Positions 27,287-36,027 of a stretch of DNA of 45,259 nucleotides are shown one piece after another. Position 1 is the first letter of the stretch. Every line of letters starts with the position of its first letter. Made by a program: the position numbers and the translations under genes. Below the pieces are notes generated by a model that worked only from the letters and a program-made list of their open reading frames with translations, made no database searches and had not been told where the DNA came from. This DNA comes from Pseudomonadota bacterium (GTDB taxonomy: Bacteria; Pseudomonadota; Gammaproteobacteria; Burkholderiales; Ferrovaceae): NCBI GenBank assembly GCA_021805725.1, contig JAJZEH010000024.1, positions 1 through 45,259 on the forward strand. The letters are read 5' to 3'.

Positions 27287-28801
27287 ATGAAAATTGATTA
27301 TCTGGAACGCATCCTGAATGCGACCCGCGTTTACGATGTGGCCATCGAAAGTCCGCTGCAGGTTGCGCCGCTGCTCTCGAAGCGGCTGGGCAATACGGTG
27401 CTGCTGAAACGGGAGGACCTTCAGCCCGTATTTTCCTTCAAGCTGCGCGGCGCGTATAACAAAATGGCCTCCCTCAGCCCCCGTGAACTGGCGCTTGGGG
27501 TCATTGCCGCCAGTGCAGGGAATCACGCCCAGGGAGTGGCTTTGGCGGCGCAGAGGCTTTCAGCGCGCGCCCTGATCGTCATGCCAACGACGACACCCTC
27601 CATCAAGATTGAAGCTGTGCGCGCTCGTGGCGCCGAAGTGATTCTGGAAGGCGTGTCTTATTCCGAAGCGCAGGAGCATGCCCAAAAACTTGCCAGGACG
27701 CACGGATACACCTTCGTTCATCCTTATGATGACCCCGAGGTGATTGCCGGGCAGGGCACCATCGCCATGGAAATTCTGCGCCAATACTCCCGCCCCATCG
27801 AAACGATTTTCGTGGCGATCGGGGGGGGCGGGCTGATTTCCGGGGTGGCGTCCTATGTCAAACGGGTGAGGCCAGATGTCCGCATCATCGGTGTTCAGCC
27901 GCAGGATTCGGATGCCATGAAGCAATCCCTGGCCGCCGGGCGACGCGTTCGCCTGGATCAGGTGGGGCTGTTTGCTGATGGCGTCGCGGTGCGCCAGGTG
28001 GGTGTGGAAACCTTTCGGCTGTGCCGGACGCTGGTGGACGAAATCGTGACCGTGGACACGGATGCCATCTGTGCTGCCGTCAAGGACGTGTTTGACGAGA
28101 CACGGGTCATTCTGGAACCGGCGGGGGCGCTGGCCATTGCCGGCATGAAGCAGGTGGTGGCGCGTGACCGGCTCAGCAAAAAAACGCTGGTAGCCATTGC
28201 CTGCGGTGCCAACATGAATTTTGACCGGCTGAGGTTCATTGCGGAGCGTGCCGAACTTGGAGAGAGACGCGAGGCGGTTTTCGCAGCCACGATACCGGAA
28301 CAGCCAGGAAGCTTCAGAAGGTTTTGCGAGCTATTGGGTGATCGCGCCGTGACGGAGTTTAACTATCGGTACGCCGATGAGCGCCAGGCCCATGTTTTTG
28401 TGGGTATTTCAGTGGCGCACGCGAAAGAGACGCGGGCTTTACTGAAGTCCTTCAATGCGCATGGCATCAAGACTCTGGACCTGACCGACAACGAAATGGC
28501 CAAGCTGCATGTGCGCCATTTGGTGGGGGGGCGGGCGCCACAGGCGCGGCACGAAATGCTCTACCGCTTCGAGTTTCCCGAACGCCCCGGTGCGCTTCCC
28601 AAATTCCTCAACAGCATGAGTGAGGACTGGAACATCAGCCTGTTTCACTATCGCAACCATGGGGCGGACTACGGCAGAGTGCTGGTCGGGCTGCAAGTGC
28701 CTCCCGAGGACAAGCGGGCCTTCCAGAAATTCCTGGCCAACCTGGGGTATCCTTGGGTTGATGAAAGCAACAACCCGGCCTATGCCCTGTTTCTGGGTTA
28801 A
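27287..28801 (+). CDS. ilvA: Threonine ammonia-lyase, biosynthetic
   Basis: PLP enzyme converting threonine to 2-oxobutanoate, the first step of isoleucine synthesis. The 504-residue protein starts MKIDYLERILNATRVYDVA (GGGGTGA upstream) and has the PLP lysine in FSFKLRGAYN (about residue 57), the SAGNHAQGVAL and GGGGLISGVA phosphate loop, and two C-terminal ACT-like domains (about residues 325-500) for isoleucine/valine control. This is the long, allosteric form. The open frame upstream of 27287 is disfavoured. Its stop overlaps the convergent aldehyde dehydrogenase by 4 nt. Confidence 0.95.
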   Translation: MKIDYLERILNATRVYDVAIESPLQVAPLLSKRLGNTVLLKREDLQPVFSFKLRGAYNKMASLSPRELALGVIAASAGNHAQGVALAAQRLSARALIVMPTTTPSIKIEAVRARGAEVILEGVSYSEAQEHAQKLARTHGYTFVHPYDDPEVIAGQGTIAMEILRQYSRPIETIFVAIGGGGLISGVASYVKRVRPDVRIIGVQPQDSDAMKQSLAAGRRVRLDQVGLFADGVAVRQVGVETFRLCRTLVDEIVTVDTDAICAAVKDVFDETRVILEPAGALAIAGMKQVVARDRLSKKTLVAIACGANMNFDRLRFIAERAELGERREAVFAATIPEQPGSFRRFCELLGDRAVTEFNYRYADERQAHVFVGISVAHAKETRALLKSFNAHGIKTLDLTDNEMAKLHVRHLVGGRAPQARHEMLYRFEFPERPGALPKFLNSMSEDWNISLFHYRNHGADYGRVLVGLQVPPEDKRAFQKFLANLGYPWVDESNNPAYALFLG

Positions 28802-30171
28802 GCCGGGTTTCTGATCCAGACCGTTTTGAGGTTGGTGAATTCCCGAATGCCCTGAGAAGAAAGTTCGCGACCAAAACCGGAGTTCTTGGTGCCGCCAAAG
28901 GGCAGTCGCGGGTCCGACTTCACCAATCCGTTGATGAAGGTGCAACCGGCATCAATTTGTCCGGCTAGCTGCTCGGCCCGCCGAATGTCCCTGCTCCATA
29001 CGGTGGAACCTAACCCATAGGGCGTATTGTTGGCCAATGCCAGCGCGTCTTCCTCATCCCTGGCGCGAACGATCAGGGCCACTGGTCCAAAAAGCTCCTG
29101 CTGCCAGATGGGTGACTCCGGGGTGATCCCGTCGAGGATCGTAGGGGCGTAAAACCATCCAGGGCCAGGCAGCGCATGACCTCCCATCAGGGCTTCGGCG
29201 CCGCCCGAGAGCGCTGCCTTGACTTGCAGGTCGAGGTGGTCGCGCAAATCCCGACGGGCCATGGGCCCCAGCGTCACGCCGGGGTCGAAGGGGTCGCCGG
29301 GTTTGAGGGTGGCCACCCGTTCGGTAAACATCTCCAGAAAGGCATCGGCAATTTCAGGCACGAGAATGAACCGCTTGGCTGCGATGCAGGCCTGCCCACA
29401 GTTCATGTATCGCGAACTCAGTCCCTGACGCGCAGCCCATTCCAGGTCGGCATCGGCCAATACCACAAAGGGGTCAGACCCCCCCAGCTCCAGAATGCAC
29501 TTTTTGAGGTGTGCTCCGGCGATGGAAGCTACGGCGCGGCCAGCGCGCTCCGAGCCCGTCACGGTAACGGCATGCACATGCGGGCTTCCGATTGCATCGG
29601 CAACCAGGGCATCTTCGATAAACAGGTGGGACATCAGATGATCGGGCATGGCGGCGTCTTGCAGCAGCGAAACGATGGCCAGGGCACAGCGCGGGACATT
29701 GGGGGCATGCTTGAAGACCACGCCGTTGCCTGCCATCAGGGCGGGTACGGCAAAACGGAACACCTGCCAGAAGGGAAAATTCCAGGGCATGACGCCCAGC
29801 ACCACGCCGATGGGGGTGTAAGCCACATAGCTGCGGGCTCCGGGAACAGTCATGGGCTCGGGCGTCAGAAACCCCTCTCCCTCATTGGCGTAATAGTCGC
29901 AGATGGTGACGCATTTCTCGACTTCGGCACGGGCTTCGCGCGTGACCTTGCCCATTTCTTCGGTGATTAGCCGGGCAAATTCATCCCGTCGCGCCAGCAG
30001 GCCTTGCCCCAGGCGGCGAAGCGCCTGCGCGCGCTCGGAAAACGATGTGTGGCGCCAGGACTGTTGGGCTGCATGCGTCCTGGCCAGGATAGCCAGCAGG
30101 GCGGTCCTGTCCGAACTTGGAAACTGTGCGCTGACGACCTCGGTGGTGGGGTTCTGGCTGAAGAAGGGCAT
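28798..30171 (-). CDS. NAD(P)-dependent aldehyde dehydrogenase, succinate-semialdehyde type
   Basis: Oxidises an aldehyde to its acid; the closest type by reading is succinate-semialdehyde dehydrogenase of the short Sad/YneI class. The 457-residue protein has VMPWNFPFWQ (cofactor site), VTVTGSERAGRAVA, LELGGSDPF with the general-base Glu, NCGQACIAAKR with the catalytic Cys and LFGPVALI. GGAG lies 7 nt before the ATG. It is divergent from exbB. No gab genes are nearby, so substrate is uncertain. Confidence 0.87.
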   Translation of the reverse strand: MPFFSQNPTTEVVSAQFPSSDRTALLAILARTHAAQQSWRHTSFSERAQALRRLGQGLLARRDEFARLITEEMGKVTREARAEVEKCVTICDYYANEGEGFLTPEPMTVPGARSYVAYTPIGVVLGVMPWNFPFWQVFRFAVPALMAGNGVVFKHAPNVPRCALAIVSLLQDAAMPDHLMSHLFIEDALVADAIGSPHVHAVTVTGSERAGRAVASIAGAHLKKCILELGGSDPFVVLADADLEWAARQGLSSRYMNCGQACIAAKRFILVPEIADAFLEMFTERVATLKPGDPFDPGVTLGPMARRDLRDHLDLQVKAALSGGAEALMGGHALPGPGWFYAPTILDGITPESPIWQQELFGPVALIVRARDEEDALALANNTPYGLGSTVWSRDIRRAEQLAGQIDAGCTFINGLVKSDPRLPFGGTKNSGFGRELSSQGIREFTNLKTVWIRNPA

Positions 30172-30247
30172 GACGGACTCCGGGTGGAGAATGTTACAGG
30201 AAAACCCGTAAGGTTATCGCAGGGACGGGGCTCTTGACAACTTTTCC

Positions 30248-30276
30248 CTGTCATCTGCGAGTCAAAAAAATGTCAT
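30248..30276 (+). promoter_or_regulatory. Pho-box-like triple repeat before exbB
   Basis: CTGTCAT (30248-30254), GAGTCAA (30259-30265) and ATGTCAT (30270-30276) recur with an exact 11-bp period and 4-nt spacers CTGC and AAAA. PhoB binds direct repeats of CTGTCAT-like 7-mers with 4-nt A/T spacers. The first and third match well, the middle one only at GTCA. A weaker fourth slot (30281-30287) would end 10 nt before a possible -10 GATACT (30298-30303). The site lies 53 nt before exbB and 76 nt before the divergent aldehyde dehydrogenase. Confidence 0.6.
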
Positions 30277-30329
30277 GATGATGAAACCGGAAATGGGGAT
30301 ACTGGCGGGATTCAAATCCGAGCTCCGAG

Positions 30330-30983
30330 ATGATGAACCTGACCCATCTGATTGACCTTGCCAACGATTCCGGAGGGACGCTGTACCTCATGCTGGTGCT
30401 CCTGACCCTGGCATTGACCGTGATCATCGAGCGCAGTCGTTACCTGTCCAATATGCTCGAAGCAGGGGACCATCTGATCCGCTTGCTCCGGTCCAGACAG
30501 GGCGAGGGGCATTTGGGGCTGATGGAGTTTACGCTTCAGCACCCAAAACTGCCCCACCTGACCCTGATCGATGCGGCAGCAGGCGCGTCGCCTGCCTTGC
30601 GATCAGATCGCGACTCCATGGACAGCACGCTGGAAGAAGCGGTGATGCACGAAGTCCCCAAACTGGACCGCTCGCTCTGGATGCTCGATACCATCATCAC
30701 CCTGGCCCCGCTGCTGGGATTGTTCGGAACCATCGTGGGCATGTTCAATGCGTTCAGCGTATTGGGCGAAGGCCAGAACGCTGCAACCGAAATCACCTCG
30801 GGTATCGCAGAGGCCTTGCTGGCTACAGCTTCAGGATTGGTGGTGGCCATGGTTGGGCTGGTATTTTTCAACAGCCTCAATTCAAGAATCCGGCTGGTGG
30901 TACACCAGATGGAAACCCTCAAGGTCATGATCCTGAATCGCTCGGATACGACGATTCAACGCAACCTGCAATCGGCCGCATAA
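30330..30983 (+). CDS. exbB: TonB-system energiser ExbB (MotA/TolQ/ExbB family)
   Basis: Inner-membrane proton-channel subunit that powers TonB. The 217-residue product has one N-terminal membrane segment (about residues 18-34), a cytoplasmic region, and two C-terminal segments. LDTIITLAPLLGLFGTIVGMF and GIAEALLATASGLVVAMVGL are the family signatures. exbD follows after 6 nt, then tonB, so this is a complete TonB-ExbB-ExbD unit. It lacks the long insert of TolQ, and no tol genes are near. A second ATG is one codon downstream. Confidence 0.92.
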   Translation: MMNLTHLIDLANDSGGTLYLMLVLLTLALTVIIERSRYLSNMLEAGDHLIRLLRSRQGEGHLGLMEFTLQHPKLPHLTLIDAAAGASPALRSDRDSMDSTLEEAVMHEVPKLDRSLWMLDTIITLAPLLGLFGTIVGMFNAFSVLGEGQNAATEITSGIAEALLATASGLVVAMVGLVFFNSLNSRIRLVVHQMETLKVMILNRSDTTIQRNLQSAA

Positions 30984-30989
30984 TTTCAT

Positions 30990-31379
30990 ATGCGTTATCT
31001 CCAGCAGCGGCGCGCCCGCATCGAGATTATCCCGATGATCGACATCATGCTGTTTTTGTTGGTGTTTTTTGCAATGTTGATGTTGAAGATGATACCGACC
31101 TCCGGGCAGGTGACCAAGCTGCCCACCAGTAGTACCGCCGAATTGTTGCCAGCCCCCAAGTTATTGGTGGAACTGTCCGAGGATGGGTCGGTTCGGGTGG
31201 ACCATGCCCCTATCGGGCTGCAGGAATTAACGGCAAGACTGAAAGCCCTGGGTAGCAAGACTGCGGTGACCATTGCGGGAAGCCAGGAGGTTGCCTTGCA
31301 GAAGGTGATGGCGGTGCTGGATGCAGTCAAGGCATCCGGGGTTTCCCAAATTTCCATTGCAGCCCGTCGTGTCCAGTAG
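30990..31379 (+). CDS. exbD: TonB-system energiser ExbD
   Basis: Partner of ExbB with one membrane helix carrying the proton-conducting Asp. The 129-residue product has RARIEIIPMIDIMLFLLVFF near the N-terminus, with the essential Asp at about residue 18, and a periplasmic domain ending SQISIAARRV. Length is normal. Its end overlaps the most likely tonB start by 11 nt. Confidence 0.92.
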   Translation: MRYLQQRRARIEIIPMIDIMLFLLVFFAMLMLKMIPTSGQVTKLPTSSTAELLPAPKLLVELSEDGSVRVDHAPIGLQELTARLKALGSKTAVTIAGSQEVALQKVMAVLDAVKASGVSQISIAARRVQ

Positions 31380-32034
31380 CGGGGTGCTTGCAGGCACGCA
31401 TGCCCTGGGAAATGCGCAAAACGATGGGCTCAAGGCCTTGGCACTGGCGTTGCTGCTGGAGCTTCTGTTGATGAGCCTGGTCGCTGCCGTCTACATTTCC
31501 GGCATGCTCCGCCCCACACCTGTGATGAAGGATACGGTGACGCTTCAGCTGGACAGTCTCGCACCAGAACCCGTACCCCCCACGCCGCCGCCCCGGAAGG
31601 TCGAAAAATCGCCGCCCGTGGCCAGGAAAATACCCGAGCCCATTCCGGTACCCATGACAGAGCCACCCGTGGCCCAGGATGCAGCGCCATCCCCCTTTGC
31701 CGAAAAGCCGGCTCCAACCCCATCGGCCCCGGCCCCGCATCCAACGGAAGCCGATGTGCTGGCGGATTACACTGCCAAAATCCGGAATGCCGTGCAAGCG
31801 GCCCTGATTTTTCCAAAGGCGGCGGAAGCGCGCCACGACACCGGGCGGACGCGCGTGGAGTTTCGCTTGTTTCAGGGACGGCAAAGTGGTGCCCGGGTGA
31901 TATCATCCAGTGGCATCAACATGTTTGATCGTGCTGCACTGCAGGCCGTGCAGGATGCGGTCTTTCCGCAACCCCCGGAAGCCCTCCGGGAGCAGGCACG
32001 ATTGTTTCAGATCTGGGTGGAATTCAGGCGTTAG
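31369..32034 (+). CDS. tonB: TonB energy-transducing protein
   Basis: Spans from the inner membrane to the outer-membrane receptor. From the GTG at 31369 it has about 221 residues: a membrane anchor (LKALALALLLELLLMSLVAA), a proline-rich periplasmic stretch (about residues 55-115; many PVP, PPP, PAP) and a C-terminal TonB domain with YTAKIRNAVQAALIFPKAA and a closing FQIWVEFRR strand. The start is uncertain: ATG at 31321 would overlap exbD by 59 nt, GTG at 31384 would avoid overlap. It is followed after 6 nt by a metallophosphatase. Confidence 0.85.
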   Translation: MSSSGVLAGTHALGNAQNDGLKALALALLLELLLMSLVAAVYISGMLRPTPVMKDTVTLQLDSLAPEPVPPTPPPRKVEKSPPVARKIPEPIPVPMTEPPVAQDAAPSPFAEKPAPTPSAPAPHPTEADVLADYTAKIRNAVQAALIFPKAAEARHDTGRTRVEFRLFQGRQSGARVISSSGINMFDRAALQAVQDAVFPQPPEALREQARLFQIWVEFRR

Positions 32035-32040
32035 GGGTCC

Positions 32041-33405
32041 GTGCGTCTACACATCTTCAAGGTGATCATCGGGTTGGGTCTGTCGGGGTGGGTCCAGTTC
32101 GTGATTGCGGGTTCCGAGGTTTCATCGTATGTAGCCCTGGGGCCGCAGGGACGGGCCATTGTCCGGGTGGTGACGCAGGCAACAACCTGTCCCGTGCTGG
32201 AAGTGGATGGCCTTCACAAGGTTATGGACACGCGCGTCGCGCCCAGGCAAACGCCTCTCTCGTCAGAAAGGCCGGCCGTCTTTTTGACGCGCGTCTGTGA
32301 ACTCAATCTGTCCTCGACCAGCACCAACGTGCGGCTGGATGGCAGGGAATTGCCCCTCGTCAAAGCGGTCATCCGGAAAATCGTATTGTTGGGAGATACC
32401 GGTTGCCGCATGAAGTGGCCTGCAGCCTACCAGTCCTGCAACGACACCGAAGCCTGGCCCCTGGCCCGGGTTGCCCTGAGCGCAGCAGCAGAAAAGCCGG
32501 ACCTCGTGATCCATGTCGGGGACTATCACTATCGTGAAAGCCCCTGTTTGTCAGAGGGCTGTGCCCATAGCCCCCAAGGCTATGGATCCGACACCTGGGA
32601 AGCGGATTTTTTTGTCCCGCTGCGTCCATTATTGCAGGCCGCGCCTTGGGTATTTGCGCGCGGCAATCATGAATCCTGCATGCGGGCCGGACAGGGCTGG
32701 TTCAGATTTCTCGATCCCCGGCCCTTTGACGCCAGACATTCCTGCGATGATCCCGCGCAGGAGGCGGGGGATCTGACTGCACCCTACGCGGTACCTCTGG
32801 GGCCCCAACAGCAGTTGATCGTCTTTGATTCGGCGGCAGCTTCAGAAAAACCCCAGCGACCGGGCGCTCCGGCAGTGGCTGCTTATGCGGCCCAGTTTGA
32901 GCAGGTTGCTGCACTGGCAAGTACCCGGCCCTACAACTGGCTGGTATTGCACCACCCCGTGCTGGGCTACGGCTATCTGCCGTTGGCGGGATACCAGAAA
33001 GGGAATCCCACCCTTCTTGCCGCGCTGCAGGAAAATCATTACCCAACGCTTTTTCCCGAGGGAATACAGTTGACCTTGCAAGGCCATATTCACACCTTCG
33101 AACTGAACCGTTTTGAAGGACGCGAACCCATGACGCTGATTACCGGTTTTGGAGGTTCGCTGCTGGAGCCGCAGTTTCCCAGGGGCGTGCCGCCCCATTT
33201 TCAGATGGCTCCAGCAGTCACCCTGGCCGAAACCCGATCGGAGCAGCAGTACGGATACACGGTGCTGGAACAGCAGGAGGGTCATTGGACCTTGCTGGAG
33301 AAAGACATCGAAGGCCGCACCCGAATGCGTTGCCTGCTGCAACTGGTGGAGGCGCCTTACAAGTACGCATGCAGCGCATCGCCGTTGCAAGACCCGGCAA
33401 ATTGA
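32041..33405 (+). CDS. Secreted calcineurin-like metallophosphatase
   Basis: Predicted exported phosphoesterase. The 454-residue product begins (GTG) with a signal-like segment (about residues 5-24) and has the metal-binding blocks GDTGC (118-122), GDYHYR (160-165), GNHES (208-212), HH (304-305) and GHIH (348-351), which place it in the purple-acid-phosphatase-like metallophosphoesterases. Many cysteines in the mature part suggest disulfides and a periplasmic or outer location. It sits 6 nt after tonB and before a TonB-dependent receptor, under a Pho-box-like site: release of phosphate from organic esters is the likely job. Substrate not known. Confidence 0.83.
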   Translation: MRLHIFKVIIGLGLSGWVQFVIAGSEVSSYVALGPQGRAIVRVVTQATTCPVLEVDGLHKVMDTRVAPRQTPLSSERPAVFLTRVCELNLSSTSTNVRLDGRELPLVKAVIRKIVLLGDTGCRMKWPAAYQSCNDTEAWPLARVALSAAAEKPDLVIHVGDYHYRESPCLSEGCAHSPQGYGSDTWEADFFVPLRPLLQAAPWVFARGNHESCMRAGQGWFRFLDPRPFDARHSCDDPAQEAGDLTAPYAVPLGPQQQLIVFDSAAASEKPQRPGAPAVAAYAAQFEQVAALASTRPYNWLVLHHPVLGYGYLPLAGYQKGNPTLLAALQENHYPTLFPEGIQLTLQGHIHTFELNRFEGREPMTLITGFGGSLLEPQFPRGVPPHFQMAPAVTLAETRSEQQYGYTVLEQQEGHWTLLEKDIEGRTRMRCLLQLVEAPYKYACSASPLQDPAN

Positions 33406-33483
33406 ATTCATCAATCTGCAATCTGTTGCTCATCTTCCTGCAACCTTCACACTGAATAATCGCTGCGCAAACACCAGCGCGCA

Positions 33484-33512
33484 CCGGCCATTTTTCTTCA
33501 GGCCGGATTTTC
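33484..33512 (+). terminator. Hairpin with T-rich tail before the receptor gene
   Basis: CCGGCC (33484-33489) and GGCCGG (33501-33506) form a 6-bp GC stem with an 11-nt loop, followed by ATTTTCT. It could end the exbB-tonB-phosphatase transcript in part, giving an internal attenuator before the receptor at 33538. The long loop makes it a moderate candidate. Confidence 0.5.
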
Positions 33513-33537
33513 TAATTGACAAGAAGAGCGATCATTC

Positions 33538-35751
33538 ATGCATAACAAAACGAAATTCAAGTTGCGTGGTGCCAGCCATGCCGTGATCTCGGCCTGGGCC
33601 TTGTTGGGGGTGGTGGCGCCGGTCTTTGCAGACCAGACTGTGGATCTGGGGGCAGTGGGGGCATCGGGGACAGGGGTTGCCACGGCGACTGAAGACCCTG
33701 CATCAGCCATCTATCAGGCACCTACGCAAGCTTCACTGACGGCCACTCAGCCGCAGTCCATCATCACACAGCATTTCATCCAGGAAAATGCTTCGGCAGG
33801 ATCCAACTACACGGACATCATTTCCATTGCACCGAGCGTTGTCAGCATCAACCCCAACGGTCCTGGAATGATGGAAACCCAAAGCATGACGATCCGCGGA
33901 TTTTCCGACGGACAGTACAACGTGACGTTTGATGGCATTCCCTGGGGGGATTCCAATGACTTCACCCATCACTCCACCTCTTATTTCATGCCCCAGGACA
34001 TTGGTGGCATCGTCATAGACAGGGGGCCGGGCGATGCCAGCAACATCGGGAACGCAACCTTCGGCGGCACGGTGGCGGTCACTTCGAAATTGCCGTTGGC
34101 CGCAGCGGGAACAACCCTGTATGGTTCGACGGGAAGCTGGAATACCCACCTGTTTGGCGCACAGTTCGATACCGGTAACATGCAGAATTACAACGACGGT
34201 CGCGCGTTCATCGACTACAAGAACTTTACGACCGATGGTTATCTGACCAACAGCGGTCAGCGCCGTCAAAACATTTTCATGAAGTTCGAGAATTCCCTGG
34301 GGCAGGACACAACGCTGTCATTCGTGGCCATGGGCAACAAGGTGCGCCAGAACGTCCCTTATGGTGCCACGACGACGCAGATGGCGCTGTATGGCAATAA
34401 CTTTGCATTGGATACGAATCCGGGCAGCCAGAACAATGCAGGATATAACTATGACGACATCACCTCGGATTTCGAGTACATCGGACTGAAATCCAGGTTG
34501 GGTTCATGGAGTGTGGACAACAAGCTCTATACCTACGCCTATTATCACAACGGCTACAATTCAAATGCACCGGGCGCGCTCAATACCGGTCTTGGCACGG
34601 TAGTGGGCGGTGTGGCCCAGCCCAACGATGTTCCCGGGCAGTCCATGACCATGAATTACCGTTCATTTGGCGATGTGTTGCGCCTTTCCGAAGCGATGGG
34701 GTCCGGGGTGCTCGACTTCGGGATGTGGGTGGATTACCAGACCAACTCGCGCTCCCAGTACGAGATCGACTGGACGCTGAATCAGGCATTCAACACCGGT
34801 AATGGCGCCGCGAACGGCGGGTACATCGACCGGCTGATGAACGACACATTGACAACGATCCAGCCCTATGTGCAATACACCTGGAACATCAGCGATGTCT
34901 GGAGCATGACCCCGGGACTTAAGTACGACTACTTCCGGCGTGCCGTGGATTCCACCGTAAACCAGGGAACAGGACAACCCTTTACCGGCTCGGAAAGCTG
35001 GAGCAAGGCGCTGCCTGCCCTGGTGACGCGCTACATGCTGTCTTCCCACTGGTCGGTGTACGCCCAATATGCCGAAGGTTTCATGGCGCCCAACCTCAAC
35101 GTGTTCTACAAACAGGGCCCGCAGCTGGGAGGGCTCAGCCCACAGCAAACCACCAACTACCAGGTAGGGACCACCTGGTCCACGCCGACACTGACCCTGG
35201 GTTTTGATCTCTACAAGATCGATTTCACCAACCAGATCAGCCATACCTCATGCGGCGTCGGAAGTCCGTTTACGTGTTTCTACAATACGGGCGGGGTGAA
35301 GTACGATGGGGGCGAGGTGGAGGGGACCTGGGCGATTGGCGGGGGAGTGAGCCTCTACGGCAACTATGGCGTCAACAACTATTCCACGAGCGATGGCTCT
35401 GTGCTGCCCGATGTGCCCCAAACCACTGCGGCAGCCGGCGTGATCTATCAGAAAGGGGGGCTGTACAGCTCCCTGATTGCGAAGGAAGTGGGTTCACGCA
35501 CGGCAGACGTGACCTATGCGTCGGGTGCCCCCATCCAGTTTGGTTCATACACCATCACCAACTTCAATCTGAACTACAAGCTGGAAAAATCCGCGTTCCT
35601 GGGCAAAGACGCCCGGATTGGCCTGCAGGTCAATAACCTGTTCAATCAGAACCAGCCATTCTTTGCCAACATGACGGATCCGAGCGGAACCCCCATGTTT
35701 TTCAACATTCCCGAACGGAATTTTGAATTGAGCCTGTCGGTGGGCATCTGA
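33538..35751 (+). CDS. TonB-dependent outer-membrane receptor
   Basis: Outer-membrane active transporter. The 737-residue product has a signal peptide (about residues 1-31), a TonB-box-like VDLGAVGASGTG, a plug (about 50-200) with MTIRGFSDGQYNVTFDGIPW and GNATFGGTVAVTSK, and a 22-strand-type barrel ending LSLSVGI. A His-rich loop DFTHHSTSYF and one pair of cysteines (SCGVGSPFTC) may be in extracellular loops. It follows exbB-exbD-tonB-phosphatase, so ligand is likely the substrate or product of that system. No known receptor (FecA, BtuB, FhuA) was recognised. A strong terminator lies after it. Confidence 0.87.
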   Translation: MHNKTKFKLRGASHAVISAWALLGVVAPVFADQTVDLGAVGASGTGVATATEDPASAIYQAPTQASLTATQPQSIITQHFIQENASAGSNYTDIISIAPSVVSINPNGPGMMETQSMTIRGFSDGQYNVTFDGIPWGDSNDFTHHSTSYFMPQDIGGIVIDRGPGDASNIGNATFGGTVAVTSKLPLAAAGTTLYGSTGSWNTHLFGAQFDTGNMQNYNDGRAFIDYKNFTTDGYLTNSGQRRQNIFMKFENSLGQDTTLSFVAMGNKVRQNVPYGATTTQMALYGNNFALDTNPGSQNNAGYNYDDITSDFEYIGLKSRLGSWSVDNKLYTYAYYHNGYNSNAPGALNTGLGTVVGGVAQPNDVPGQSMTMNYRSFGDVLRLSEAMGSGVLDFGMWVDYQTNSRSQYEIDWTLNQAFNTGNGAANGGYIDRLMNDTLTTIQPYVQYTWNISDVWSMTPGLKYDYFRRAVDSTVNQGTGQPFTGSESWSKALPALVTRYMLSSHWSVYAQYAEGFMAPNLNVFYKQGPQLGGLSPQQTTNYQVGTTWSTPTLTLGFDLYKIDFTNQISHTSCGVGSPFTCFYNTGGVKYDGGEVEGTWAIGGGVSLYGNYGVNNYSTSDGSVLPDVPQTTAAAGVIYQKGGLYSSLIAKEVGSRTADVTYASGAPIQFGSYTITNFNLNYKLEKSAFLGKDARIGLQVNNLFNQNQPFFANMTDPSGTPMFFNIPERNFELSLSVGI

Positions 35752-35840
35752 GACCGAGGTGTGGTGGAAGTGATACAAATTTAAAAAGAGTCTGAGTTAT
35801 CCTTTGGGCTATAAAGACCATAAGTAATTGGTTTGAAAGC

Positions 35841-35873
35841 AAGGCCGGGCCGTAACAAAGCCCGGCCTTTTTG
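35841..35873 (+). terminator. Strong intrinsic terminator after the TonB receptor gene
   Basis: AAGGCCGGGC (35841-35850) and GCCCGGCCTT (35860-35869) form a perfect 10-bp stem with a 9-nt loop, running into a T5 tract. It clearly ends the exbB-to-receptor transcription unit, so the porin has its own promoter. Confidence 0.88.
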
Positions 35874-35884
35874 TTGCATTTTGG

Positions 35885-36019
35885 TTGACTTGTGTCAATC
35901 GTGTTTCGGTTTTGTATCTGAATGTGCTTGCGTTTTTCCGGGACTGACAGTAGTTTTGCAGTTCCTAATACTAAGCGGTCCGGCCAAAGCAACGGTCAGT
36001 GCTGCACCAACCTGAGGAG
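35885..36019 (+). promoter_or_regulatory. Porin upstream region with palindrome and strong ribosome site
   Basis: The 154 nt between the terminator and the porin hold an inverted repeat TTGAC-N4-GTCAA (35885-35898), which could be an operator or part of a -35, and GAGGAG (36014-36019) 8 nt before the ATG, a strong ribosome site. A clear -35/-10 pair was not found. No Pho box was accepted here. Confidence 0.35.
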
Positions 36020-36027
36020 ATCACAGC

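Noticed and set aside
35885..35930. Pho box upstream of the porin
   Set aside because: Some TGT triplets recur at 9-11 nt, but the 7-mers do not match CTGTCAT beyond chance.
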